A stretch of 64,000 bases of DNA from JAOUEA01 sp963810945 (lineage in GTDB: Bacteria; Actinomycetota; UBA4738; HRBIN12): contig CAWEPI010000004.1 in the NCBI GenBank assembly GCA_963810945.1, positions 124,001 through 188,000 of the forward strand, read 5' to 3'. A program made the translations under genes and the position numbers. This document shows positions 46,907 through 55,707 of the stretch, one piece after another. The notes under the pieces are model-generated. The model did no database searches, had not been told where the DNA came from, and saw only the letters and a list, made by a program, of their open reading frames with translations. The stretch's first letter is position 1. Every line of letters begins with the position of its first letter.

Positions 46907-47054
46907 GCGCCCCAGTGTCCCGGCTGGCGGGGGGGCGACGGAGGGGCCTTGGTCCTGGCAGGTTCGGGCCGTTAGGCACCCGGTGGCGACCGAGCGCTCC
47001 GACAGACTCTCCACCCATATGCGCGACCACGGAACGTCACGGAAGGAGCGAACC

Positions 47055-48467
47055 ATGCGAATCGTCCGCAGAGGGCTACCGGCGGTGATCCTCGCCGTCG
47101 CACTCATCGCAGCCGCGTGCAGCGGAGGGGGTGGTGACGGCGCGGGCACCGGGGCGGGGAGCGAGGCCGCGGCGGCCGCCACGGCGAAGATCGCGGTGAC
47201 GCTCTCGGACTTCAAGATCGATCCGTCCGCCATCCAGGTGCCGGCGGGCCAGCCGCTGGAGTTCGACGTCTCGAACCAGGGCCAGTCGCCGCACACGTTC
47301 GCGGTGGTCGTGGACGGAACGCAGCAGGCGACCGGCGAGATCGCCCCGGGGTCCACGGACACGCTCGCCATCGACGAGCTCGGTGCGGGCACGTACAAGG
47401 CCCTGTGCACGATCCCGGGCCACGAGCAGCTGGGCATGACGGCCACGATCACCGCCGCCGAGGGCACGTCGACCGGCGGAACGACCGCCGCGGCCGGCGA
47501 CACGATGGGGGCGACGGACAGCTCCTCGCCGATGGCCAACATGACGGCGCAGCAGATGGCCGACATGCACAAGCAGGGCGTCGAAGACTTCCTCGCCGGT
47601 AACCAGACCTCCACCCAGGGCAACCAGATCCTGAAGCCGAAGATCGAGAACGGCGTGAAGGTCTTCAACCTGACCGTCTCCCAGATCAAGTGGGAGGTCT
47701 CGAAGGGCGTCTTCAAGGATGCGATGGCGTTCAACGGGATGGTGCCGGGCCCGGAGATCCGGGTGCAGCAAGGCGACAAGGTGAAGTTCGTCGTGCAGAA
47801 CCAGATGGACCAGCCGTTCGTGCTGCACTTCCACGGCCTCACCGTCCCCAACAAGATGGACGGCGTGCCTTACGTGACCCAGGTGCCGGCGATGCCCGGC
47901 GAGTACTGGACGTACGAGTTCACGATCAAGGATCCGCCGGGGATGTACGTGTATCACTCCCACTTCAACTCCACGGAGCAGGTGGGCATGGGGCTCTACG
48001 GAGCGCTGATCGTCGAGCCGCAGGCCGGCCAGTGGTCCTACCCGACGTACACCCTCGACCGGAACGGCTACATCAAGACGGGGGCACCCGCCAAGATCTC
48101 CGACGAGTACACGATGTTCCTCGGCGACGGTCCCCTCGGGTACGTGATCAACGCGAAGTCGTTCCCGGCCACCACACCGCTCACCGCCAAGCTCGGCGAC
48201 TGGGTGCTGATCCACATGGCGAACGACGGCTCGCTGCTGCATCCGATGCACCTGCACGGATACCACTTCGAGGTGGTGTCCCAGGACGGGTTCCCGTTGG
48301 ATCAGCCCTACATGGCCGACACCCTGGTGATCGCACCGGGTCAGCGATTCGACGTGCTCGTGCACGCCGACCAGCCCGGCGCGTGGGCGTTCCACTGTCA
48401 CATCCTCCCGCACGTGGAGGGGCCGCAGGGCATGTACGGCATGGTGACGGCGCTGGTGGTGTCCTAG
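47055..48467 (+). CDS. Multicopper oxidase lipoprotein with N-terminal cupredoxin domain
   Basis: 470 residues from ATG 47055 with GGAAGGAG upstream. A lipoprotein signal (LIAAACSGG) is followed by a plastocyanin-like domain (about 45-135) with type 1 copper ligands in SPHTFAVVV and ALCTIPGHEQLGM. A Thr/Met-rich linker leads to a two-cupredoxin oxidase part with HFHGL, HSHFNS, HPMHLHGYH and HCHILPHVEGPQGMYGM, giving trinuclear and type 1 copper sites. It resembles two-domain laccase or nitrite-reductase-like enzymes of the cell exterior; substrate unknown. A strong hairpin follows the gene. Confidence 0.9.
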   Translation: MRIVRRGLPAVILAVALIAAACSGGGGDGAGTGAGSEAAAAATAKIAVTLSDFKIDPSAIQVPAGQPLEFDVSNQGQSPHTFAVVVDGTQQATGEIAPGSTDTLAIDELGAGTYKALCTIPGHEQLGMTATITAAEGTSTGGTTAAAGDTMGATDSSSPMANMTAQQMADMHKQGVEDFLAGNQTSTQGNQILKPKIENGVKVFNLTVSQIKWEVSKGVFKDAMAFNGMVPGPEIRVQQGDKVKFVVQNQMDQPFVLHFHGLTVPNKMDGVPYVTQVPAMPGEYWTYEFTIKDPPGMYVYHSHFNSTEQVGMGLYGALIVEPQAGQWSYPTYTLDRNGYIKTGAPAKISDEYTMFLGDGPLGYVINAKSFPATTPLTAKLGDWVLIHMANDGSLLHPMHLHGYHFEVVSQDGFPLDQPYMADTLVIAPGQRFDVLVHADQPGAWAFHCHILPHVEGPQGMYGMVTALVVS

Positions 48468-48494
48468 CCCGTTCATCGGAACGACACCGACACC

Positions 48495-48523
48495 CGAAGG
48501 GGCCGGCATCGCCGGCCCCTTCG
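48495..48523. terminator. Perfect 13-bp hairpin between convergent genes
   Basis: CGAAGGGGCCGGC (48495-48507) is the exact reverse complement of GCCGGCCCCTTCG (48511-48523) with a three-base loop. It sits 28 bases after the oxidase stop and 12 bases before the convergent kinase stop, so it can serve both. Confidence 0.75.
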
Positions 48524-48534
48524 CCGTCGGGAGA

Positions 48535-49680
48535 CTAGAGCGGGAGGGTGGCGCGCAGCGTGGTGCCTTCGCCCGCGATGCTCTCGATCGTCAGCATCCC
48601 GCCCAGGCCCTCGACCCGATCCTCGAGGTTGGTGAGCCCCATCCCCGTGCGCGTGGACGCGAGATCGAAGCCGACGCCGTCGTCGTCGATCGCCAGCTCG
48701 GCGCCTTCCGAGGTGCGGCGCAAGCTGATCCGGCATGACGTGGCGCTCGCGTGCCGTCCCACGTTGGACAGGGCCTCGCGCGTGAGCTGCACGATGTCCC
48801 CCGCGCGGGAGGCAAGCTCGGCTGCCACCACGGGGTCGACCTCCACGATCGTGAGGACGTCCGACCTGGTCTGGAACTCGTTGCCGAGTTCCTTCAGCGC
48901 CTGGTCGAGCTGGCGATCGGCGAGGATGCCGGGTCGCAGCCCGAAGATGTAGTTGCGCAGATCGCGGATGGCCCGGTCGATCTCCTCGACGGCGCCGGCG
49001 ATCCGGGACGCGAGATCCTCGTCCCGGGCCATGCCGGCCGTTCCCTGCAGACCCATCCCGACCGCGAAGAGGGATTGGATCACCCCATCGTGGAGCTCCT
49101 TCGCGATGCGTTCGCGCTCCTCGAGCACCTCGAGACGTCGCAGCTCCTGGCTCGCACGCTGCGTCTCGGCGTGCAGCCGCGCGTTCTCCACCGCCACGCC
49201 CGCCTGCGTCGCGAGCACGACGAGCGCGGCCTCGTCGTCGTCGCTGAACACCTCCGCCCCTTGCTTCTCGGTGAGATAGAGGTTCCCGAAGACCTGTCCC
49301 AAAGCGAGCACCGGAGCGCCCAGGAACGAGTGCATCGGCGGGTGATTCGGTGGGAAGCCGTAGGAACGAGGATCCGCCCCGAGGTCCGGGAGCCGCATCG
49401 GCCGTCGTTCGCGGATCAGCAGGCCGAGGATGCCGTGTCCCACCGGGGGGTGGCCGATCGCCGCCCGCACCTCGTCGGAGACCCCCTCGGTGATGAAGCG
49501 CTCGATCGTTTCACCGTCCTCGTTCAGCACCCCGAGGGCGCCGTAGCGAGCGCCGGTGATCTGGACCGCGAGTTCCACGATGCGCCGAAGGACGGCGTCG
49601 AGATCGAGCTCGGAGCCGAGGGTCATCCCAGCCTCGATCAGCATCTTGTCCCGGCGCCGGTGTAGTTCCGCCTCCTCCAT
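48535..49680 (-). CDS. GAF-domain sensor histidine kinase, DevS/NarX-like
   Basis: 381 residues. One GAF domain (about 20-170: ITGARYGALGVLNEDGETIE; GHGILGLLIRERRPMRLPDL; HSFLGAPVLALGQVFGNLYL) is followed by a HisKA_3 domain with ERERIAKELHDGVIQSLFAV and a HATPase_c (LTREALSNVGRHASA; DDDGVGFD; GMGLTNLEDRVEGLGG). There is no membrane segment. The GAF sequence and the kinase class are those of DevS/DosT proteins, which sense O2, NO or redox via heme; whether this GAF binds heme cannot be seen. Probable partner of the DevR-like regulator at 45710-46390. Confidence 0.9.
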   Translation of the reverse strand: MEEAELHRRRDKMLIEAGMTLGSELDLDAVLRRIVELAVQITGARYGALGVLNEDGETIERFITEGVSDEVRAAIGHPPVGHGILGLLIRERRPMRLPDLGADPRSYGFPPNHPPMHSFLGAPVLALGQVFGNLYLTEKQGAEVFSDDDEAALVVLATQAGVAVENARLHAETQRASQELRRLEVLEERERIAKELHDGVIQSLFAVGMGLQGTAGMARDEDLASRIAGAVEEIDRAIRDLRNYIFGLRPGILADRQLDQALKELGNEFQTRSDVLTIVEVDPVVAAELASRAGDIVQLTREALSNVGRHASATSCRISLRRTSEGAELAIDDDGVGFDLASTRTGMGLTNLEDRVEGLGGMLTIESIAGEGTTLRATLPL

Positions 49681-49699
49681 CGGGCAGAGCCTACGCCAA

Positions 49700-49725
49700 G
49701 GGCGCCCGGCGTTCGCCGGGCGCCC
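49700..49725 (-). terminator. Hairpin downstream of the amino-acid permease gene
   Basis: GGGCGCCCGGC (49700-49710) pairs perfectly with GCCGGGCGCCC (49715-49725) around a GTTC loop. It is 24 bases beyond the stop of the minus-strand permease gene and just upstream of the kinase gene on the same strand. Confidence 0.65.
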
Positions 49726-49748
49726 CGGTCATCGGATCGTGGTGAAAC

Positions 49749-51239
49749 TCAGACGGCCGTGCGCGTCCGTAGGCGCTCGACGTTCTCGTCCAGCTCGTCC
49801 TTGGTGAGCGGGACGACGGGCGGCGCCTCCTCGGACTCCGAGCGCATGAGGATGCGCTCACGCGAGCGCTCCCACTTCATGAACACGTACACCGGGATAC
49901 CGAACATCAGGAGCAGGTATCCCTTCGCGATGGACTCGCTGCCCGTGGCGTACATCGCCCACACGGCATAGCCGAACCCCAGGATCGCGACGACGGAGTC
50001 GCGCACGAATCGCTTCGTGACGAACATCGCCGGCTCCCGGATGAACAGCACGAGCTCGGCCGCCGCCGAGAAGGCATACGGCACCACCGTGGTCAGCGTC
50101 GCGAGCAGGATCACGAACGCGAACTGATCCACCAGCGACCGCGTGTAGTTCATGAACGTCAGACCCGTGACCAGCACGGCGGCCGCGATCAGCCCGTAGA
50201 CGGGCGTGCGGCCCTTGCCCTTCACCACACCGAAGAACCTGGGGAACACGCCGTCCTCCGCCGCCGCGAGCGAGACGCGCGCGGTGAGGAGGGTCCAACC
50301 GTTCAGGGCCCCGAACGTGGCGATCATGCCGAGCACCGCCACCCACGTGCCCCAGCTCCCCCCGAACACCGACCGCGCCGCATCGGCGAAGGGGGCGCTC
50401 GAGCTCTGCAGCGTCGCCAACGGGATCACACCCATCACCGCGACGGTCGCGACGATGTAGACGAGCGTCGTGACGGCGGTGCCGAGCATGGTGGCACGCG
50501 GGAGCGTCCGCTCGGGGTCCTTGACCTCCTCGGCCGGCACCGTCGCCGACTCGAGGCCGATGAACGCCCACAGCGTGAGGCCGATGGCGGCCGTGACGCC
50601 TTCCAGCAGGGTCAGCGCGTGGCGGCCCACGCCGCCGGTTGCCTGCAGGAACGGCGTGAAGTGATCGGCCTTCAGGTAGAACAGCCCGATCACGCCGATC
50701 AGGGCGAGCGGGACGAACTTCAGGACCGTCGTCACGGTCTGGACCCAGCCACCCTGGCGGACGCCGAGGATGTTGACGAAGGTCAGCAGCCAGATGGCGC
50801 CCACGGCGATCAGGGCCTGCACGAGCTTGCTCTCGTCCAGGCTCGGCCAGATGCTGGTGGCGAAGCTCACGAACGCGATGGCGATGGCTGCGTTGCCCAC
50901 CCATGCCGCGATCCAGTAGCCCCATGCGGTCCAGAAGCCCATGAAGTCACCGAACGCCCGCCGCGAGTACACGTAGGGTCCGCCGGTGCGCGGATACGCC
51001 CGGCCGAGGGTCGCGAAGACGCCGGCGAGCAGCATCGCGCCTACACCGGTCACCACCCACGCCAGCAAGGCGCTCGATCCGTACACGATGGCCACGCCCG
51101 CCAAGAGGGCGGGCAGCAGGAAGATGCCCGATCCGATCATGTTGCCGACGACCATCGCCGTGGCGGACCAGAATCCCAGTTCCCGCTTCAGTTTCGGTCG
51201 TTCGGTGGTCGGAAGCGGTGCGACGGATGCGGTCCTCAT
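49749..51239 (-). CDS. APC-family amino acid permease
   Basis: 496 residues from ATG 51239, which follows a very strong AGGAAGGAGG site. Twelve hydrophobic segments start with LGFWSATAMVVGNMIGSGIFLLPALL, here cited in part as the GNMIGSGIF unwound TM1 motif. Other family marks are YPRTGGPYVYSRRAFG, LWAFIGLESATVPAEEVKDP and TPVYGLIAAAVL. It resembles AdiC/PotE-type exchangers but the substrate is unknown. The cytoplasmic tail (KDELDENVERLRTRTAV) is charged. Transcribed divergently from a CBS-domain gene. Confidence 0.92.
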   Translation of the reverse strand: MRTASVAPLPTTERPKLKRELGFWSATAMVVGNMIGSGIFLLPALLAGVAIVYGSSALLAWVVTGVGAMLLAGVFATLGRAYPRTGGPYVYSRRAFGDFMGFWTAWGYWIAAWVGNAAIAIAFVSFATSIWPSLDESKLVQALIAVGAIWLLTFVNILGVRQGGWVQTVTTVLKFVPLALIGVIGLFYLKADHFTPFLQATGGVGRHALTLLEGVTAAIGLTLWAFIGLESATVPAEEVKDPERTLPRATMLGTAVTTLVYIVATVAVMGVIPLATLQSSSAPFADAARSVFGGSWGTWVAVLGMIATFGALNGWTLLTARVSLAAAEDGVFPRFFGVVKGKGRTPVYGLIAAAVLVTGLTFMNYTRSLVDQFAFVILLATLTTVVPYAFSAAAELVLFIREPAMFVTKRFVRDSVVAILGFGYAVWAMYATGSESIAKGYLLLMFGIPVYVFMKWERSRERILMRSESEEAPPVVPLTKDELDENVERLRTRTAV

Positions 51240-51327
51240 CGCGACCTCCTTCCTCATTCGAGGTGGGGCCGGTTGCCCCCCTCCATCTCCACGGTAGGTC
51301 CGGTGGGCGTCGTGGGATCGTGACGAG

Positions 51328-51341
51328 CGGCCCAAGGGCCG
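51328..51341. promoter_or_regulatory. Palindrome in the permease/CBS divergent promoter region
   Basis: CGGCCC-AA-GGGCCG forms a symmetric site in the 203-base gap between the divergent permease and CBS-domain genes. It has the general symmetry of a dimeric regulator site, possibly for the nearby NarL/DevR-type regulator, but it does not match a consensus I can state with certainty. The rest of the gap shows nothing else. Confidence 0.25.
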
Positions 51342-51442
51342 GGGGACCTCCGCCGGCAAGGTCATTGGCCACGCGGAAGCGCGGATCCTCAGGCCTACCG
51401 TGGGGATGAGGGCCGGAGCGGCTCCGCGAGGAGGTGGCTGTC

Positions 51443-52123
51443 ATGACACGCCCGGTGAGAGACGTGATGACGCGCACGGTGGTGGTGGCATCGACGCAGA
51501 CCCCCTTCAAGGAGTTGGTGCGGATGCTGCGCGAGTTCCGCGTGAGCGCGGTGCCGGTGGTGGGGGAGAGCGGCACGATCGTGGGCGTGGTGTCCGAAGG
51601 TGACCTCCTCCTCCACGAGGATCCGGCCGTCCTCACGCCGAGGTTCCTGGAGGGGCACGAGCGCAAGGTGGAGCGCCACAAGGCCGCGGCACTGCTCGCG
51701 CGCGATCTGATGACGTCTCCGCCCGTGACGATCGGGCCGGAGGCGACCACCGCCGAGGCGGCGCACCTCATGCACGAGCGACATGTCAAGCGGCTTCCGG
51801 TCGTGGACGCCGGAGGAACGATCCTCGGCGTGATCTCGCGGGTCGACCTCCTCCTCGAGTACCTGCGCGACGATGAGGAGATCCTCGACGAGGTGCGTCG
51901 GATCGTGAAGGAAGAGCTGGCGTTGCCGCCCGAGACGCTTCGGATCTCGGTGGACGAAGGGGTCGTGTCCCTCGCCGGTCAGGTGGAACGACGCACGCTC
52001 GTGCCCGCGATCTGGGATCGGATCCGTAACGTCGAAGGGGTCGTCGGCGTGGACGAGCGGCTCGCCTGGGACGTTGACGACACCGTCGCGGTGCTCGGCC
52101 CCGTGCCCTGGGTCGGACTCTGA
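51443..52123 (+). CDS. Tandem CBS domain protein with C-terminal BON domain
   Basis: 226 residues from ATG 51443, with GAGGAGG eight bases upstream. Two CBS motifs are seen (VRDVMTRTVVVASTQTPFKE to VVSEGDLLL; ARDLMTSPPVTIGPEATTAE to VISRVDLLLEY). The last 70 residues form a BON domain (LRISVDEGVVSLAGQVERR; IRNVEGVVGVDERLAW). CBS pairs bind adenine nucleotides and BON domains bind lipids or membranes. The CBS-BON architecture recurs in stress proteins; mycobacterial relatives belong to hypoxia responses. Confidence 0.92.
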   Translation: MTRPVRDVMTRTVVVASTQTPFKELVRMLREFRVSAVPVVGESGTIVGVVSEGDLLLHEDPAVLTPRFLEGHERKVERHKAAALLARDLMTSPPVTIGPEATTAEAAHLMHERHVKRLPVVDAGGTILGVISRVDLLLEYLRDDEEILDEVRRIVKEELALPPETLRISVDEGVVSLAGQVERRTLVPAIWDRIRNVEGVVGVDERLAWDVDDTVAVLGPVPWVGL

Positions 52124-52174
52124 CGCTGGTCCGCGGGGGTTCCCCGATCGCCTCGAGCTCGGGGTGGTCGTCTC

Positions 52175-52780
52175 CTAGGCGGCCGGCGCCGGCTCCCGCC
52201 GCTCGTCCCCGCTCGATGGCGTCGTCTTCTTCGCCCGTTCGGGTGGCGCCGGCCGCGGCGGCCGGTACCCATAGCTGAGGCCCCGGACGATCACGAGGAA
52301 CAGCACGGACAGGCCCGTGAACGCGTACATCCCCCACATCCACCAGCGCTCGGTATCGGTCCCGGCGAAGACCCCGTGCGCGAGCGCGAGCGTGAACGCC
52401 GGCACGGCGAGGAGGTGGATCGCGCGCCACACCTTGGTGCCGATGGGCTTGCGCAGCCACGACGTGACCAGGACGATCACCATCCCGTACATCGCGAGCA
52501 CGCCGGCGGTGATCGCCAGCGGACGGAACGTGGAATGCAGGGGCACGAGCACGTCGAGCGGCGCGAACGGCATGTACGTGTCGACGACCAGCAGCACCAG
52601 GTGCACGGCGAGGAGCACGACCCCCACGGTCGCCGTGAATTGATGGAACAGCGTCGACGAGGGCTTGGACACGCGCTTCGTGACGATGGACGTCGTCGCG
52701 AGGAGACCCCACGCCACCGACAGGTACAACATGACGTACGCGCCGATGCCGGCCGCCCGCAGCAGGATCCAGGTCGTCAC
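52175..52780 (-). CDS. Ferric-reductase-like transmembrane heme protein
   Basis: 201 residues from GTG 52780, overlapping the apbE stop. About six transmembrane segments with paired histidines at membrane-consistent spacing (STLFHQFTATVGVVLLAVHL; WRAIHLLAVPAFTLALAHGV) match the ferric reductase-like/MsrQ-type b-heme core. The tail is Pro/Lys-rich and soluble. It has no FAD/NAD domain. Coupled to apbE and two small exported proteins, it probably moves electrons across the membrane to extracytoplasmic flavins. Confidence 0.85.
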   Translation of the reverse strand: MTTWILLRAAGIGAYVMLYLSVAWGLLATTSIVTKRVSKPSSTLFHQFTATVGVVLLAVHLVLLVVDTYMPFAPLDVLVPLHSTFRPLAITAGVLAMYGMVIVLVTSWLRKPIGTKVWRAIHLLAVPAFTLALAHGVFAGTDTERWWMWGMYAFTGLSVLFLVIVRGLSYGYRPPRPAPPERAKKTTPSSGDERREPAPAA

Positions 52781-53658
52781 GCCGCCACCTCTTGGGGGAA
52801 GCTCATGATCAGGTCGCCATCGGCCGTCGCGATCGCACAGGGGATCGCCGCGGCCGCCTCCGGGCCTGTCAACAGCGCCCACGTCGCGCGCACCTCGGCC
52901 TCCGCGCACGTCGGCGCCCACACCGTGGCTTGGAGGGTCTCGCCCCGTGATGGCGCCCCCGTCCGGGGGTCGATCACGTGATGCAGGCCCTCGCCCCAGG
53001 CGCGCGCCGTGACGGACGAGGTCGCGAGCGCACCCTCGACGAGCGTGATCCGCGCCGCGAAGTGTTCCCGGTCGCCCGGGTCCTCGATCCCGACCTCGAT
53101 CGGCGGGGCGTCGCCGGCGATCCGCAGGTCCCCCCCTGCGTTCACGAGTGCCCAGGGAAGACCTGCGCCCACCGCGGCGAGGGCGGCGAGATCCGCCGTG
53201 TATCCCTTGGCGATGCCCCCGAAGTCGAGGCCGACGCCCCGGGGCAGCCGGATCGCACCCTCGCGGAGCTCGATCTCACGCCAGCGGCCGCAGGGGCGCG
53301 AGGGGTGGAGGGCGCCCCGCGCTCCTGCGAGGACCTCGTCGAAGTCCCGGTCGTAGCCCGCCGCGATGACCGCGTCGAGCACGCTCGGGTCGAAGAGGCC
53401 TTCGGTGGCCTCCGCCTGCTCCAGGGCCTGGCGCACGAGCGCCTCGAACCCCGGAGAGACGCCGATCCACCACCCTGCGGCCGCGTTCGCCCGGGTGAGC
53501 TCGCTGTCCCCGCGGAACCGCGAGAACCGTTGCTCCTCCCGTGCGAACGTGACCTCGACGGTCAGGGCGACCGCCCCGAACACCGAGGTGGCGTCCTCGG
53601 GTCCGAGGAGCGTCACGTCCGTGCCCATGGCGCGGAACGTGTGGCGGGAATAGTTCAC
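52777..53658 (-). CDS. apbE: FAD:protein FMN transferase
   Basis: 293 residues from GTG 53658 (VNYSRHTFRAMGTDVTLLG), which overlaps the previous stop. ApbE landmarks: FSRFRGDSELTRAN, DFGGIAKGYTADLAA, LVNAGGDLRIAG and HVIDPRTGAPSRG. It attaches FMN covalently to threonine or serine of target proteins, using FAD. No clear signal peptide is seen at this start, so the site of action is uncertain. Likely targets are encoded in the same operon or are the membrane protein's partners. Confidence 0.93.
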   Translation of the reverse strand: MNYSRHTFRAMGTDVTLLGPEDATSVFGAVALTVEVTFAREEQRFSRFRGDSELTRANAAAGWWIGVSPGFEALVRQALEQAEATEGLFDPSVLDAVIAAGYDRDFDEVLAGARGALHPSRPCGRWREIELREGAIRLPRGVGLDFGGIAKGYTADLAALAAVGAGLPWALVNAGGDLRIAGDAPPIEVGIEDPGDREHFAARITLVEGALATSSVTARAWGEGLHHVIDPRTGAPSRGETLQATVWAPTCAEAEVRATWALLTGPEAAAAIPCAIATADGDLIMSFPQEVAA

Positions 53659-54044
53659 GGCGTGGAACCTCCGGTTCCGGTAGGCGGAGGGGGAGGCGGC
53701 GCCGGCGCCGACACCGAGCCTCCGGATGACCCCGAGGACCCCGATGACGACGAGCCGGACGAGTACGAGCCCGAGTAGGACGAGCCTCCCGATGCGTAGT
53801 AGACGGGTGTCTGGGTCGGCGGATCCACGATCACGACACGCCGGGTGATGCGTCGGATGATGATCTTCTGCTTGATCGGCTCCTGTCGGGCCTGAGCGGC
53901 CTCGCCGCCGGCCGTGGCCGGTTTCGGCGACATCCCCAGGACCCCGAGGCCGGCCAGGAAGGTGGCCGAGCCCGTGGCCCAAGCGAGCGCGCGGACCTTG
54001 CCCGACGACCAGCGCGGCTTCTTGACGGGCCGGGCCTCAGTCAT
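53655..54044 (-). CDS. Small exported Ser/Gly/Pro-rich protein of the apbE operon
   Basis: 129 residues from ATG 54044, overlapping the upstream gene by eight bases. A basic N-terminus precedes one hydrophobic segment (RALAWATGSATFLAGLGVLG). Then comes a conserved-looking core KQKIIIRRITRRVVIVDPP and TPVYYASGGSSYSGSYSSG, and a Ser/Gly then Pro-rich tail. The core and tail parallel those of the protein encoded next door at 54037-54408, so the two are probably paralogues. No known family is recognised. Confidence 0.65.
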   Translation of the reverse strand: MTEARPVKKPRWSSGKVRALAWATGSATFLAGLGVLGMSPKPATAGGEAAQARQEPIKQKIIIRRITRRVVIVDPPTQTPVYYASGGSSYSGSYSSGSSSSGSSGSSGGSVSAPAPPPPPPTGTGGSTP

Positions 54045-54408
54045 CCCCGCCACCGCCGCCGTTGTTGCTGCCCCCGCCGGTGTTGGTGGGGCTGCCGTCA
54101 TCGGAAGGCTCGCCGCCCGAGCTGCTGGTGGCTCCATCGCTGCTGTAGGACGATCCGCCGTAGCCCGAGCTGCCGCTGTACGTCGTGGTCGCCGGCATCG
54201 CGACGGCGACCTGCGGGGCCTTCCTGTGCACCTTCACGGTCCTCTTGATGGTCTTCACGATCGGCTTGGGGTCCTTGTGGTGCCGCGAGAGACGAGGTGC
54301 GGCAGCGCTGGACGCAGGCCCGGTCATGCCCACCGCGAGCGCCACGCCTCCGACGATCATCGTCAGCACGAGCCCCGCGGCCACCAGCATGGCGGAACGC
54401 TTGTTCAT
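54037..54408 (-). CDS. Small exported Ser/Gly-rich protein, possible flavinylation target
   Basis: 123 residues from ATG 54408 with AAGGAGG upstream. A signal or anchor segment (AMLVAAGLVLTMIVGGVALA) is followed by KPIVKTIKRTVKVHRKAP, a spacing of Tyr/Gly/Ser, and the stretch SSDGATSSSGGE. The D-G-A-T-S-S part is close to the S/T-G-A-T/S-x-S/T sequence modified by ApbE enzymes. Its place as first gene of the apbE operon makes it a candidate acceptor of FMN; this is inference. The tail is low-complexity and acidic. Confidence 0.65.
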   Translation of the reverse strand: MNKRSAMLVAAGLVLTMIVGGVALAVGMTGPASSAAAPRLSRHHKDPKPIVKTIKRTVKVHRKAPQVAVAMPATTTYSGSSGYGGSSYSSDGATSSSGGEPSDDGSPTNTGGGSNNGGGGGDD

Positions 54409-54549
54409 GACATCCTCCTTCTCGGTCCTGCCCGACCTCTATCGACCGGTACGGCTACGAAGCTAGAGGCGAGGGGGCAAGAGGCCGGGCAAACCGGGGT
54501 TAAGAGCGTGCAAACTACGGGGGTGCGCGGCTGAGGGGAGCGAGGGAGC

Positions 54550-54963
54550 ATGTTCGAACACATCGTGGTGGCCGTCGACGGGTCGCCGCAGGGCGGGAAG
54601 ACGGTGCCCGTCGCGGTCGACATGGCCACCAGGTACGGGTCGAGCGTCACCGTGGTGCACGTGCGCGAGCACGGCCGGCACGAGGGCGCCGACGTGAACT
54701 TCGGGCCGCCGATCCCGGCTGAGACGCTCGTGCAGCAGGTCGTCGAGACCTTCGAGCAGGCAGGGGTGGAGGCGCACGGGGAGGTGCGTCGGGTCGATCC
54801 CGGCTCGACCCCCCAGCAGATCGTGGAGGTGGCGGACGCCACCCATGCCGACCTGATCGTGATGGGCACCCGGGGCATGACGGAGTGGAAGAGCCTCCTG
54901 CTGGGCGGTGTCGCGAACAAGGTCGTGCATCACGCGTCCTGCCCGGTCCTGCTGGTGCGCTGA
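54550..54963 (+). CDS. Universal stress protein (UspA family)
   Basis: 137 residues, single Usp domain. It starts MFEHIVVAVDGSPQGGKTV and ends with the ATP-binding loop GTRGMTEWKSLLLGGVANKV and CPVLLV. Loop residues suggest an ATP-binding member. It is monocistronic and convergent with the anti-sigma gene. USP genes often belong to DevR-controlled dormancy regulons, and a DevR-like regulator is nearby. Confidence 0.92.
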   Translation: MFEHIVVAVDGSPQGGKTVPVAVDMATRYGSSVTVVHVREHGRHEGADVNFGPPIPAETLVQQVVETFEQAGVEAHGEVRRVDPGSTPQQIVEVADATHADLIVMGTRGMTEWKSLLLGGVANKVVHHASCPVLLVR

Positions 54964-54965
54964 GG

Positions 54966-55707
54966 CTAGACGGTCAGGGTGGCCGTGAGCACCGGGTCCG
55001 TCGAGGGGCTGGCCGGGCACGCCGCGGGCTCCGTCGTCACCGCCATCGACGTGGCGCTCCCGAGGTCGGCGTCGACGAAGGCCGCCAGGCTCCCGTCCGC
55101 GGGCTCCAGGCATCCCCCGGATACGGCCTGGTTCCCGTCGATCATCCAGAGCTCATAGGCCTTCCCCTCACCCGGATCCGGCAGGTCCGAGCCCCAGAAG
55201 AACACGCCCGGCTGACCCGGCGTGTAGGCCATGGCGAGCTCTCCGCTCGATCCGGTCGGAGAGGTGAAGTGCACGACCTGTTGGGAGCCCGACGCCCGCG
55301 CGAGGACCTTCGATCCGTTCTGGCGCTGGAAGAACACCGACGAACGCGCCCACGAGCAGGATGAGCGCGGCGGCGATCGCGAGGGCCGCCACGACGCCCC
55401 GGCCGCGCGATCGCTGACGCTCGGCGAACTCGTCACGCGGGGGGGCGGCCGGCGGCAGCTCCTCGTCCTCTTCGCGACCCAGCGCGACGATGCGGTCGGC
55501 CATGGCGGGGTCCACCAGCTCCTGATCCAGCGAGAAGGCCATCCGGCCGGCGGTGTCGCGTAGCTCCGACTCGATCCGTCGACACTCCGCGCAGTCGCCG
55601 TGCATGGCGCGCTCCCGTTCGAGGATCTGGACATCGGGTCCGTCGAGGCCGTCGAGGACCTCGAGCGCCATCAGCTCCTCGATCAGGGCGTGGTCGCGCG
55701 TGCTCAT
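54966..55707 (-). CDS. RskA-type anti-sigma factor (one apparent frameshift)
   Basis: About 246 residues. The N-terminal zinc anti-sigma domain contains HGDCAECRRIESEL (HxxCxxC). A transmembrane segment (GVVAALAIAAALILLVGAFV) follows, then an RskA-type exported domain (KAYELWMIDGNQAVSGGCL; MAVTTEPAACPASPSTDPVL). A shift near 55335-55345 separates the membrane segment from VFFQRQNGSKVLA. The ATG overlaps the sigma factor stop (ATGA). It would hold the cognate sigma factor at the membrane until released by a redox or proteolytic signal. Confidence 0.88.
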
